From Paracoccus sp. MBLB3053 (GTDB lineage: Bacteria; Pseudomonadota; Alphaproteobacteria; Rhodobacterales; Rhodobacteraceae), in the NCBI RefSeq assembly GCF_031822435.1, contig NZ_JAVQLW010000004.1:272744-336743 (forward strand): DNA of 64,000 bases, written 5' to 3'. Shown one piece after another: positions 17,412 to 26,010 of this stretch (the first letter of the stretch is position 1; each line of letters begins with the position of its first letter). The notes below the pieces were generated by a model. That model was not told the origin of the DNA. It searched no databases and worked only from the letters and a program-made list of their open reading frames with translations. The translations under genes were made by a program, and so were the position numbers.

Positions 17412-18383
17412 ATGAAAAACGTCATCATCTCGGCGCTGGCGCTTGGAGTCCTTGGCGCGGCGGCCTCGGCCCAGGATCAGGCCCAGGATCAGCCGCTGAC
17501 GATCGCCGTCTTCACCAAGAACAACACCAATCCCGCTTACGAGGCCGCCCGGCTTGCCGCCGATCAGGTTGCGCAGGAAGCCGGAGCGACCACCGTCCAT
17601 TATGTTCCCGAAAAGCCCGACGACATCGACCAGCAGCGTGCGTTGATCGACAAGATGCTGGCCGGGGATCATCCCGACCTCGTGCTGTTCGTTCCGGTCC
17701 ATGACACCAAGATGGAGCCGGATCTGCACCGGATCACCTCGGCCGGGCTGCCGGTCGTGACCTTCGTCAACCGCATCAAGGGCGACGTCATCGCCCATGT
17801 CGGATCTGACGATGTTGCGGTGGGCAAGGCGGCGGCGGACAGGCTGTTTGCGGAAATCGGCGACAAGGGCAAGATCCTTGCCGTGGCGGGCACCCCTGCC
17901 GCCGTCACCTCGCGCCAGCGCGTCGAGGGGCTGGAAGCGGCCCTAGCCGAGCATCCCGAGATCGAATTGCTCGAGACGCTGGCCGGAATGTATCAAAGAG
18001 AGCCCGCGCATGATGAAACGCTTGCCGCGCTTGCAAGGCACCCCGAGGTCGACGCGATCTGGACGGCCAATGATGTCATGGCCTATGGCGTCATCCAGGC
18101 ATTGAAGGAAAGCGGCCGCAGCGCCGAGGTTTCCGGGACGAACGGCCTCGACGAAGCGATCGCGATGATAAAGGCAGGCGAGATGGTCGCCTCGGTCGAT
18201 TTCAGTTCTTTCAAGATGGCCTGCATCGCCGCGCGCGCCGGCCTTCTTGCACTGGACGAAAAGCCCGTGCCCGCGGATATCAAGATCCCCGTTTCCGTGA
18301 TCACCGCCGAAAACGCTGCCGAGTTCGACATTCCGCTGGCCCAACGCAAATGCCCGAGCTGGCAGGAGATCGTCGGGGATTGA
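17412..18383 (+). CDS. Periplasmic sugar-type solute-binding protein, apparently orphan
   Basis: 323 aa. A Sec signal peptide (MKNVIISALALGVLGAAASAQ) is followed by a ribose-binding-like fold: LTIAVFTKNNTNPAYEAAR, then VHYVPEKPDDIDQQRALIDKM, and the hinge region VTSRQRVEGLEAAL. GGAGGAGA precedes the start. Members deliver sugars, polyols or autoinducer-2 to ABC importers, or act as sensors. No matching permease or ATPase gene lies within the window next to it, so it either uses subunits encoded elsewhere or serves signalling. Confidence 0.85.
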   Translation: MKNVIISALALGVLGAAASAQDQAQDQPLTIAVFTKNNTNPAYEAARLAADQVAQEAGATTVHYVPEKPDDIDQQRALIDKMLAGDHPDLVLFVPVHDTKMEPDLHRITSAGLPVVTFVNRIKGDVIAHVGSDDVAVGKAAADRLFAEIGDKGKILAVAGTPAAVTSRQRVEGLEAALAEHPEIELLETLAGMYQREPAHDETLAALARHPEVDAIWTANDVMAYGVIQALKESGRSAEVSGTNGLDEAIAMIKAGEMVASVDFSSFKMACIAARAGLLALDEKPVPADIKIPVSVITAENAAEFDIPLAQRKCPSWQEIVGD

Positions 18384-18527
18384 CGCCTGGAGACGGCCCT
18401 TTCGTGGCAGGACACGAAAGGGTTTTCCCCATTCCCCGGAAAGCGAGCCGCATTGTCCCCCAAGGCCATGACAAGCCGGAAACGGGCGGCTGCCGAACTT
18501 GTCGGCATCCGGCGCCGTGCGAGTTTT

Positions 18528-18558
18528 TGGACAGCTGTATTAAAATCTGGACAGGTGT
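18528..18558. promoter_or_regulatory. Tandem TGGACAGSTGT repeats upstream of the TetR gene
   Basis: TGGACAGCTGT (18528-18538) and TGGACAGGTGT (18548-18558) are direct repeats exactly 20 bp apart, two helical turns, with an A/T-rich spacer (ATTAAAATC). They end 39 bp before the TetR start codon. This suits a site for an autoregulating TetR dimer pair or an activator. The binding protein is inferred from position only. Confidence 0.45.
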
Positions 18559-18597
18559 TTATCGTCGTTGTACCTTCTCCCGAGGGGGAGAGACACG

Positions 18598-19269
18598 ATG
18601 AAAAAATCAGCCTTGGCTCAGACAACGACAAACCTTGTCGTGACGGCGGCGGAAAAGCTTTTTTCCGAGCGTGGCTTCGCGGCAGTGTCGATGCGCGAAA
18701 TCGCGCGTGAGGCCGGGGTCGTCGTCTCGAGCGTGATTTATCACTATCCCGACAAGATCGCCTTGCTGGCCGCGATCTATGATCGCCACACGCGCCCGAT
18801 AAACGCGCGCCGTCGTGAACTGCTGGGAGAGGCGCGCCGGATTCCCGCCCGCGAGGATCGGCTCCGCGCAGAGTTGCGCGCCTATCTGCTGCCGGCGTTT
18901 TCCTCCTCCGAAGATGCGACCTCGGGCGGGGCAAGCTTCACCCGGCTGCGCGCCATCCTGTCGGCGGAAGGCGATCCGCAGGTCCGCGAGGTGATCGCCG
19001 GGGCATTCGACGAGACGACTCGGGAGTTCATCGCGGCCTTTGCCGAATGCCTCCCGGGCGCCTCGCAGGAAGACATTGTCTGGCGGGCGCATTTCCTGCT
19101 GGGCTCGCTTTACTACACCCTTATCAACCCGGATCGCATCGACCGCCTTTCCGACGGTCGGGCATCGGGACGGGATCACGAAACCGCCATTCGCATGATC
19201 GTGGAAACGGCTCATGCGGGGTTGATGGCGCTTTCTCCGACACGGGAGCGACCGGAGAAAGTCACCTGA
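18598..19269 (+). CDS. TetR-family transcriptional regulator
   Basis: 223 aa from the ATG at 18598, preceded by GAGGGGGAGAG. The N-terminal TetR helix-turn-helix is clear (AAEKLFSERGFAAVSMREIA, REAGVVVSSVIYHYPDKIAL at about residues 18-60). The rest is a helical ligand and dimer domain with a C-terminal TetR_C-like core (ARRIPAREDRLRAELRAYLLP; ASQEDIVWRAHFLLGSLYYTL). It is the first gene of a rightward set with the TAXI binding protein (28 bp), TRAP permease and amidohydrolase, and probably regulates them. Confidence 0.88.
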   Translation: MKKSALAQTTTNLVVTAAEKLFSERGFAAVSMREIAREAGVVVSSVIYHYPDKIALLAAIYDRHTRPINARRRELLGEARRIPAREDRLRAELRAYLLPAFSSSEDATSGGASFTRLRAILSAEGDPQVREVIAGAFDETTREFIAAFAECLPGASQEDIVWRAHFLLGSLYYTLINPDRIDRLSDGRASGRDHETAIRMIVETAHAGLMALSPTRERPEKVT

Positions 19270-19296
19270 ACGCATAGAGGAATACGGGAGGAGAAC

Positions 19297-20223
19297 ATGA
19301 GAACGAAATTTTTGGCAACCGCGGCCGTTCTGGCCTGCGGAATGGGAACGGCTGTCCATGCGCAAGAGCGTGTGTCGATCGCAACGGGCGGCACATCTGG
19401 CCTGTTCTACATCATCGGGGCAGGGATCGCCGATCAGATCAACGCCCATATGCCCGACACGACGGCCCGGGCCGAAGTGACCGGGGCTTCGGTCGAAAAC
19501 ATCCGCCGCGTCGCCGCTGACCAGATGACATTCGGCCTGTCATCGGCCTCGACCCTGTTCGACGCGACCAAGGGCGAAGGCCCGTTCAAGGATGGCGTCC
19601 AGAACGTTTCCGGGATGGCCTATCTTTACCCGGCAGTTCTGCAGGTTGCGACCGTGAAAAGCACCGGGATCGATGATTTCGGCGATCTTGCGGGCAAGCG
19701 GATCAATCTCGGACCGCCGGGCTCGAACTCGGCGGTGCTCGGTCAGCGCATCATGGAGGCCCATGGCGTGTTCGACCCGAACAAGGTGCAGTTCCTGTCC
19801 TATAGCGAGGGCGTGGCGGCCCTGACCAACGGGACGATCGATGCAACGGTCGTTCTGGCCGGTGCGCCGACCGCCGCCCTGATCGACCTGGACGCTCAGA
19901 AGGACATGGTGCTGCTGAGCCTCGACAAGGAGGCGGCCGAAAGCCTGACCAGGGAATATCCTTACTATCAGACCTACGAGATCGCGCCCGGCACCTATTC
20001 CGACATTTCCGAGCCCGTCACCGCGATCAACGATCCGGCGACGCTCTTTACCAAGGCGGATGCAGATCCGGCGAAGATCCAGGGGCTCATGTCGGCGATC
20101 TTCGACCACCTGGACGAACTGGCCCAGGTTCACCCGCAGGCAAAGGCCATCACGCTTGAGGCGGCCCCCGAGATGGCGGTCCCGCTGCATCCGGGCGCGC
20201 AAGCCTATTTCGCTTCGAAATAG
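19297..20223 (+). CDS. TAXI-family TRAP transporter solute-binding protein
   Basis: 308 aa with a Sec signal peptide (MRTKFLATAAVLACGMGTAVHAQ). The mature protein starts with VSIATGGTSGLFYIIGAGIADQIN, the diagnostic TAXI pattern, and continues with LAGKRINLGPPGSNSAVLGQRIM. TAXI proteins hand small carboxylates (glutamate, 2-oxoglutarate and relatives in known cases) to a fused TRAP permease driven by an ion gradient. The permease gene follows after 14 bp, confirming the pairing. Confidence 0.92.
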   Translation: MRTKFLATAAVLACGMGTAVHAQERVSIATGGTSGLFYIIGAGIADQINAHMPDTTARAEVTGASVENIRRVAADQMTFGLSSASTLFDATKGEGPFKDGVQNVSGMAYLYPAVLQVATVKSTGIDDFGDLAGKRINLGPPGSNSAVLGQRIMEAHGVFDPNKVQFLSYSEGVAALTNGTIDATVVLAGAPTAALIDLDAQKDMVLLSLDKEAAESLTREYPYYQTYEIAPGTYSDISEPVTAINDPATLFTKADADPAKIQGLMSAIFDHLDELAQVHPQAKAITLEAAPEMAVPLHPGAQAYFASK

Positions 20224-20237
20224 GCCGGGTCAGCGAC

Positions 20238-22184
20238 ATGCCGGGAATTACTCAGCTGCGATTGCGCCTGCAAAGACATGGCGCAATCAGCCTGCCCGAA
20301 GCCACGATCGTCTCGCTTTGCTTCGCCGCGCTCGCCGTGGCAGTGACGGCGCTGGTGATCTGGGGCGCGTATTTTGGCCTGATCACCGCCCTCATCCTGC
20401 GCTCGGGCTTCTTCTCACTTGCCGCCGCGGCCGGGCTGATGGCGGCAGGCTTGCAGATCGGGCGCTGGCCCGTCCGCATCCTGTTCTACCTTCTTGCCGC
20501 ATTGGCGCTTGTTCCGGGATGGCACCTTCAGGCCTCATATGCCGACATCATCATGCGCGGCGCGATGGCGGTTCCCGCGGACCTGTGGGTGTTCTGCGGC
20601 CTTCTGGCGGGTCTGCTCGTTCTGGTGCAGCGTACGGTCGGCTGGGCCCTGGTCATCCTGATGATTGCGGCCCTCGGTTATGCCTGGTTTGGCGATCTCA
20701 TCCCCGGCCAATATGGCCACGGGGGCTATGACTTGCGCCGCCTGACATCGACGCTGATGCTCTCGACCGAGGGTATTTACGGCGTGCCGATGGGCGTTGC
20801 GGTCGAATACATCTTCCTGTTCGCCTTGCTGGGCGGGCTGCTGATGAAGATCGGCACGGGCGAGGTCTTCGTCGACCTCGCGCGCGGCCTGACCGGCCGG
20901 ATGCAGGGCGGCCCCGGCCTTTCGGCTGCGCTGTCCTCGGCAATGCTGGGCACGATCAACGGCAGTGCCGTCGCCAATGTCGTGACGACCGGAACCTTTA
21001 CCATCCCGCTGATGAAGCGGGTCGGATACTCGCCCAACCTCGCCGGGGCGATCGAGGCGGCAGCCTCTTCCGCGGGTCAGATCCTGCCCCCGGTCATGGG
21101 CGCCGCTGCCTTCCTGATGGCCGAGATCATCGGCGTACCCTATGCGACCGTGGCGCTCGCGGCGCTCATCCCGGGCCTGCTATATGTGCTCGCGCTGATG
21201 GTGGCGGTCTGGCTCGAGGCCGGCAGGCTCGGCCTGAAGCGGGACAGCGAGGCGGGACTGGGTCTGCTCAAGGTCACGCTGCTGCAACGGGGATACCTGC
21301 TCTTCCCGCTTGCGATCCTGATCGCGACCATGGCCGCGGGCCAAAGCCCGACCAGGTCCGCCGTCATCGCGCTTCTGGCCGCGCTTGTCATCTCGCCCTG
21401 GCGCAAGGCGACACGCGTCGGTCCATTGGCACTGGTCGAAGTCTGTGTCGAAACCCTGCGGGCCACGATGCCAATCATCGCCGCAGTCGGGGCGGCCGGC
21501 GTGGTCATCGGCGTCCTGAACCTGAGCGGTCTCGGGCTCATGCTGTCCGGGCTGATCGTCGATCTTGGCGGCCACAGCATCTTCTGGCTGCTGCTTCTGA
21601 CGGCGCTCGTATCCTTCGTGCTGGGCATGGGCTTGCCGACTTCGGCTGCCTACCTGCTGCTGGCCGTGCTGGTGGCACCCGCGATGACGCGGCTCGGCAT
21701 CGAGCCGATCGTGGCGCATATGTTCATCTTCTACTACGGGCTCGTTTCGGCCATCACGCCGCCCGTGGCACTGGCGGCCTATGCCGCGGCCTCGATTTCC
21801 GGAGGCGATGCTAACCGCACCGCGTTCGAGGCCGACCGCCTGGGCTTCGTCAAGCTTCTCGTCCCGTTCCTTTTCGTCAGCATGCCCGGCCTGCTGATGA
21901 TCGGCAGCGGCGCTCAGATCGCGGCATCTGCCCTGCTTGCCGTGCTGGGAACGGTGGGCCTGACGATCGCCTTCGCGGGATGGTTCCTGCGCCCGATGAC
22001 CGCGCTGGAGAGGATCATCCTCGCCATTTGCTCACTTTTGCTGCTTTGGCCCAGCCCCGTGCTGAGCGTGGATCTGCTCAGCCTTCAAATGCGTGGCCTG
22101 GGGCTTCTCGGTCTTGCCGTGATCGCCCTTCGGCTCGTGACGTCACGCGCATCCCTTGGCAGCACTGACAGGAAAACAATCTGA
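20238..22184 (+). CDS. TRAP transporter fused permease (DctQ-DctM type)
   Basis: 648 aa, highly hydrophobic. The first third corresponds to the small 4-TM subunit and the rest to the large DctM-like subunit, with the signatures GGPGLSAALSSAMLGTINGSAVANVVTTG and ISPPVALAAYAAA-like ITPPVALAAYAAASISGGD. Fused permeases are the normal partner of TAXI binding proteins. Its stop overlaps the next start (TGATG), showing coupling with the amidohydrolase. The cargo is therefore probably that enzyme's substrate or a precursor of it. Confidence 0.92.
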   Translation: MPGITQLRLRLQRHGAISLPEATIVSLCFAALAVAVTALVIWGAYFGLITALILRSGFFSLAAAAGLMAAGLQIGRWPVRILFYLLAALALVPGWHLQASYADIIMRGAMAVPADLWVFCGLLAGLLVLVQRTVGWALVILMIAALGYAWFGDLIPGQYGHGGYDLRRLTSTLMLSTEGIYGVPMGVAVEYIFLFALLGGLLMKIGTGEVFVDLARGLTGRMQGGPGLSAALSSAMLGTINGSAVANVVTTGTFTIPLMKRVGYSPNLAGAIEAAASSAGQILPPVMGAAAFLMAEIIGVPYATVALAALIPGLLYVLALMVAVWLEAGRLGLKRDSEAGLGLLKVTLLQRGYLLFPLAILIATMAAGQSPTRSAVIALLAALVISPWRKATRVGPLALVEVCVETLRATMPIIAAVGAAGVVIGVLNLSGLGLMLSGLIVDLGGHSIFWLLLLTALVSFVLGMGLPTSAAYLLLAVLVAPAMTRLGIEPIVAHMFIFYYGLVSAITPPVALAAYAAASISGGDANRTAFEADRLGFVKLLVPFLFVSMPGLLMIGSGAQIAASALLAVLGTVGLTIAFAGWFLRPMTALERIILAICSLLLLWPSPVLSVDLLSLQMRGLGLLGLAVIALRLVTSRASLGSTDRKTI

Positions 22185-23053
22185 TGTTGGACCAGAATCT
22201 TCCGTTTCATCCCAATCCCTCCAAGCCCACCATCACGCTGCCCAGGGGGGCCTGCGACGCGCATTGTCACGTCTTCGGCCCTGCCGCCCGCTTTCCCTTT
22301 GCGACCGAGCGGACCTATACTCCGGTCGATGCGGCATGGGAGACGCTGCAGGATCTGCACCGCCTGCTGGGACTCGAGCGCACCGTGCTGGTCCAGGCCA
22401 GCTGCCATGGCAAGGACAATTCCGCGATGCTGGACGCGATCGCGCGCAGCGATGGCAGCTGCCGCGGCGTTGCTATGGTCGATCGCGGCATCACCGATGC
22501 CGAACTGGACAAGCTGCATGAGGGCGGCGTGCGCGGTATCCGCTTCAATTTCGTGACCCATCTGGGACAGGATGCCGATCTTGACGCCGTGCGCGGGCTT
22601 GCGGCTCGGATCGCACCGCTTGGCTGGCACGCCGTCCTGCATTTCGACGCGGACAGGCTGGACAGGCTGGCCCCGGTTCTGCGCGAATTGCCCATTCCCA
22701 TGGTCATTGACCATATGGGACGCCTGGACGCCTCGCGCGGGATCGAGCAGCCGGGTTTCGATCTCCTGACCGAACTGATGCAGGATGATCGCTTCGTCGT
22801 GAAAGTCTGCGGCGCCGAGCGGATCACCAGGACGGGGCCGCCCTATGCGGATGCGGTCGTGATTGCCCAGGCCCTGGTCCGCGCCTTTCCGGATCGCGTT
22901 CTGTGGGGGACGGATTGGCCCCATCCCAATATTCGCAAGGACATGCCGGACGACGGCAAGCTTGTCGATCTTCTGGGCGAGATCGCGCCCGAAGCGCATC
23001 TGCTGGAAAAGCTCTTGGTCGAGAACCCGACGCGACTTTACTGGGCGCCGTGA
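22184..23053 (+). CDS. Amidohydrolase-2 family hydrolase, 2-pyrone-4,6-dicarboxylate lactonase-like
   Basis: 289 aa TIM-barrel hydrolase. Residues near the start, CDAHCHVFGP, form the HxH metal or substrate motif. LVQASCHGKDN, DHMGR and the late WGTDWPHPN motif (catalytic aspartate) are typical of the LigI / sulfomuconolactone hydrolase group. Such enzymes open lactone rings of dicarboxylates. The substrate is inferred, not shown. It is coupled to the TRAP permease, so a carboxylated lactone imported from outside, or formed from the imported acid, is a reasonable guess. The 290 bp downstream hold no gene I could recognise. Confidence 0.82.
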   Translation: MLDQNLPFHPNPSKPTITLPRGACDAHCHVFGPAARFPFATERTYTPVDAAWETLQDLHRLLGLERTVLVQASCHGKDNSAMLDAIARSDGSCRGVAMVDRGITDAELDKLHEGGVRGIRFNFVTHLGQDADLDAVRGLAARIAPLGWHAVLHFDADRLDRLAPVLRELPIPMVIDHMGRLDASRGIEQPGFDLLTELMQDDRFVVKVCGAERITRTGPPYADAVVIAQALVRAFPDRVLWGTDWPHPNIRKDMPDDGKLVDLLGEIAPEAHLLEKLLVENPTRLYWAP

Positions 23054-23345
23054 TCCTGCCCAATGCCGTGATGCCGGGATTCGAGATCTCGGTGAGGTGA
23101 TGGTGGGCTGATCATCCCGATGGGCGCGGGTTCCGGAAACACCCCAGCCGGCAGCGCCCAAGCCGTCGGCCAGGCGCAGCCCGCGTTCTGGCCGTCGCAA
23201 GCCCCGCGCCGTCTCATCCCGCGGCCTGGACGAAATCATGGCTGAGGGGGGCGGAATTGCCTCAAGCGGGCAATCGACAAGGGCAATGCAAAGATCACCC
23301 CGGTTGGCCCAGCTCACTGGCGCGGCACCTGCACAGGGCCGCGCG

Positions 23346-24344
23346 TCAGGCGATCTGGAAGCCGTACCGCAGCGGGTCGTCGCTGTCCACGAGGATGGTG
23401 TTATGACCGATGATCCGCGCCCAGCCGCTGATGCCGGGCAGGATGCCGGGATAAGGACCGACCATGACCTCGCGTTCGACCTTGCCCTCGAAGACGGTTC
23501 CGATCAGGCTCTTGTTGCGGAAATTCGCGCCCAAGGCCAGCCGGCCCTTGCCATGCAGCTGCGCCATCCGGGCCGAGGTGCCGGTCCCTCCGGGCGAACG
23601 GTCTATGGCCTTGTCACCATAGAACACCGCATCACGCCCGTCGCAATCCGCGCCATCCGGCCCGTCGCACCAGACGACGTGATGCACGCCCCGGATGCGA
23701 TCATCCTGCGGATGGACCGGATCGCAGATCCCCGCCAGCGCGGCCCGCAGGGCGCGGCTGTGACCGACGATCTCGGCCGCGCCCATGCCTTCGAGGCCCG
23801 GCCAGTTGGGCTGCGGCTCGACCACGGCATAGAAATTGCCGCCATAGGCGATGTCGACGACCATCCCACCCATACCGGGAACGTCCACGCGAACATCCGC
23901 TTCGTGCAGGTAGCTCGCGACATTGAAGAGCCGCACCGAAGTGACGCGGTCGCCTTCAAGTTCATAGGTGACGTCCACCCGTCCGGCCGGCGTCTCGATG
24001 GCAAGGCGGCCGGGCTCGCGCGGCGTGACCAGCCCTTCCTCGATGGCGACGGTGGCGAGCCCGATCGTGCCCGCCCCGCACATTGGCAGGCAGCCCGAAA
24101 CCTCGATGAACAGCGCCGCGATGTCGCAATCCTCGCGGAACGGGGGATAAAGGATCACACCCGACATGATGTCATGGCCGCGGGGCTCGAACATGAGCGC
24201 CTGGCGCACCCAGTCATGTTCGCGCAGGAAAAGGTCGCGCCGCTCGAAGATCGGCAGATGCGGCAGGACCGGCCCGCCGCCCGCGACGACCCGGACCGGG
24301 TTGCCGCAGGCATGGGCGTCGATGCAGAAGAAGCGCTTACGCAT
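23346..24344 (-). CDS. Proline racemase / hydroxyproline epimerase family protein with altered catalytic residues
   Basis: 332 aa of the proline racemase superfamily by length and motifs (IDAHACGNPVRVV, LPMCGAGTIG, GGNFYAVVE, DRSPGGTGTSARMA). Classical racemases and 4-hydroxyproline 2-epimerases use two cysteines (or Ser/Cys), and trans-3-hydroxyproline dehydratases use Cys and Thr. Here the first cysteine is kept (C89), but the histidine that usually follows in MCGHG is alanine (A91), and the second catalytic position is glycine (G252). It is the last gene of the betaine/hydroxyproline cluster, 1 bp after the permease. It could be an epimerase, a dehydratase variant or an inactive relative; the gene otherwise looks intact. 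Confidence 0.85.
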   Translation of the reverse strand: MRKRFFCIDAHACGNPVRVVAGGGPVLPHLPIFERRDLFLREHDWVRQALMFEPRGHDIMSGVILYPPFREDCDIAALFIEVSGCLPMCGAGTIGLATVAIEEGLVTPREPGRLAIETPAGRVDVTYELEGDRVTSVRLFNVASYLHEADVRVDVPGMGGMVVDIAYGGNFYAVVEPQPNWPGLEGMGAAEIVGHSRALRAALAGICDPVHPQDDRIRGVHHVVWCDGPDGADCDGRDAVFYGDKAIDRSPGGTGTSARMAQLHGKGRLALGANFRNKSLIGTVFEGKVEREVMVGPYPGILPGISGWARIIGHNTILVDSDDPLRYGFQIA

Positions 24345-24345
24345 G

Positions 24346-25173
24346 CTAGCGGACCCGCGCTTCCAGCGCCCCGCGCGACATGCGGTCGAGCAGCAGCGCG
24401 ACGGCGACGATGGCGAGCCCGGCGCGCAGGCCCAGACCCATCTCCATCCGGGTCAGGCCGCGCGTTACCTCGGCCCCAAGGCCCCCTGCCCCGACCAGCC
24501 CCGCCAGCACCACCATCGCGAGCGAAAGCAGGATGCACTGGTTCAGCCCGACCAGCAGCGTCGGACGGGCGGCGGGAAGCTCGATCTTGAACAGGATCGT
24601 GCCGGGTTTGGCACCGATCGCCTCGCCGAGTTCCTTGAGATCGGCGGGCACGCCGCGGAAGGCCAGCGTGGTCAGCCGCAGCATGGGCGGCACGCCATAG
24701 ACGATGGTCGCGATGATCGCGGGCACCCGTCCCAGGCTGAAGATCATCACCGCCGGGATCAGGTAGACCCAGGGCGGCACCGTCTGCATCACGTCGAGGA
24801 CCGGGCGCAGCGCGGCCTCGACCGCGGGGCGCCGGGCGGCGAGGATGCCCAGCGGAAAGGCGATGACGACGGCGATCAGCACGGCGACGACGACCAGCGC
24901 GATGGTCTCCATCGAGGCCTTCCACAGCCCCATCCCCCAGCAGAAGCCAAGGCAGCAGGCGGCGAGAACCGCGACCCGCGCCCCAGCCGTCAGGAAGGCA
25001 AGGACGACCACCACCGGGATCAGGACAAAGGCTGGCGGCAGCAGAAGCGCGGCCTCGATGCCACCCAGCACCGCCTCGATGACCCGCGCAATGGCGGCGA
25101 AAAGCGGGTGGAAATTGCTGTTCAGCCAATCGACCAGCGGCGCGAGCAGCGCGCCCGGAGAGAATTGCGTCAT
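24346..25173 (-). CDS. ProW-like ABC permease (second copy), quaternary-amine uptake
   Basis: 275 aa membrane protein with the binding-protein-dependent permease core. MQTVPPWVYLIPAVMIF and GEAIGAKPGTILFKIELPAARP (the EAA loop that contacts the ATPase) are the diagnostic parts. It is related to but clearly different from the permease just upstream, with which it overlaps by 4 bp. The two probably form a heteromeric channel with the ATPase at 26011. The cargo by family is glycine betaine, proline betaine or a related compound. Confidence 0.88.
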   Translation of the reverse strand: MTQFSPGALLAPLVDWLNSNFHPLFAAIARVIEAVLGGIEAALLLPPAFVLIPVVVVLAFLTAGARVAVLAACCLGFCWGMGLWKASMETIALVVVAVLIAVVIAFPLGILAARRPAVEAALRPVLDVMQTVPPWVYLIPAVMIFSLGRVPAIIATIVYGVPPMLRLTTLAFRGVPADLKELGEAIGAKPGTILFKIELPAARPTLLVGLNQCILLSLAMVVLAGLVGAGGLGAEVTRGLTRMEMGLGLRAGLAIVAVALLLDRMSRGALEARVR

Positions 25174-26000
25174 TTGCGGTCTCCTGCGAAGCTTTGGGTC
25201 ACCCGGTCTAGCAGCATGGTCAGGATCACGATGGCGATCGAGGCATTGATCGAGGTCGCGATGTCCAGCGTCCGGATCGCGCCATAGATCGTCTCGCCCA
25301 GGCCCCCCGAGCCGACGATGCCCGCGATGACCACCATGCCGAAGGCCATCATCAGGCTCTGGTTGATGCCGGCCATGATCGAGGGCAGCGCAAAGGGCAG
25401 CCGGATCTTCACGAACATCTGCAAGGGCGTCACGCCAGAGGCATCGCCCAGCTCAAGGAACTCGTTCGGGGTGTGGCGGATGCCCAGCGAAGTCAGGCGG
25501 ATCGCCGGCGGGATCGCCACGATGACTGTCGCGACCAGTGCCGTCGCCGGGCCGAAACCCAGAAGCGCGATCGAGGGCAAGAGGTAGATATAGGGTGGCA
25601 TGGTCTGGATCAGGTCGAGCACCGGGACCAGCGCCCGGTCCAGGCGCGGCATCAGCCCGGCCAGCACCCCGACCGGCAGGCCGATTGCCAGCGCGATGAC
25701 GCTGGCGGCAGCGACCAGCGCCAGGGTCTCCATGGTTTCGGGCCAAAGCGACATCGCCCAGCAGCCGATCAGCGCAAGGGCGGTGACGGCGGCGGCCAGG
25801 GCACCGAGCCTGCGCCAGGCGACCAGGGCAGCGAGCGCCGCGACGACGTAGAAGGGCGGCAGCATCAGCAGCCAGAGCAGACCGTCAAAGAGCCCCTCGA
25901 GCAGGGCGCGCGCACCGTCGAACAGGAAGGCCGCATGGTCCGACAGCCAGAACAGCGCGTCGTCGACCGTGGTGTCGAAGGCAGAGATGAAATCCTCCAT
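25170..26000 (-). CDS. ProW-like ABC permease (first copy), quaternary-amine uptake
   Basis: 276 aa, with an N-terminal extension and five to seven membrane spans. The permease core reads DLIQTMPPYIYLLPSIALLGFG and the EAA-type loop reads ELGDASGVTPLQMFVKIRLPFALPS. It lies 10 bp after the ATPase gene, and its stop overlaps the start of the second permease (ATGA). ProU-type importers usually have one permease forming a homodimer, so paired distinct permeases are less common. Confidence 0.88.
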   Translation of the reverse strand: MEDFISAFDTTVDDALFWLSDHAAFLFDGARALLEGLFDGLLWLLMLPPFYVVAALAALVAWRRLGALAAAVTALALIGCWAMSLWPETMETLALVAAASVIALAIGLPVGVLAGLMPRLDRALVPVLDLIQTMPPYIYLLPSIALLGFGPATALVATVIVAIPPAIRLTSLGIRHTPNEFLELGDASGVTPLQMFVKIRLPFALPSIMAGINQSLMMAFGMVVIAGIVGSGGLGETIYGAIRTLDIATSINASIAIVILTMLLDRVTQSFAGDRK

Positions 26001-26010
26001 TCCCGCCCCC

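Noticed and set aside
16461..17798. Long complement frame starting at 17798 and ending with the SDR
   Set aside because: The part before 17150 is antisense to the sugar-type binding protein gene; the SDR itself starts at the ATG at 17150 with its cofactor loop at the right distance.
18531..18538. ACAGCTGT upstream of the TetR gene as another parS site
   Set aside because: Only the central 8-10 bases agree with the partition palindrome; the outer GTT/AAC arms that define parS are missing.
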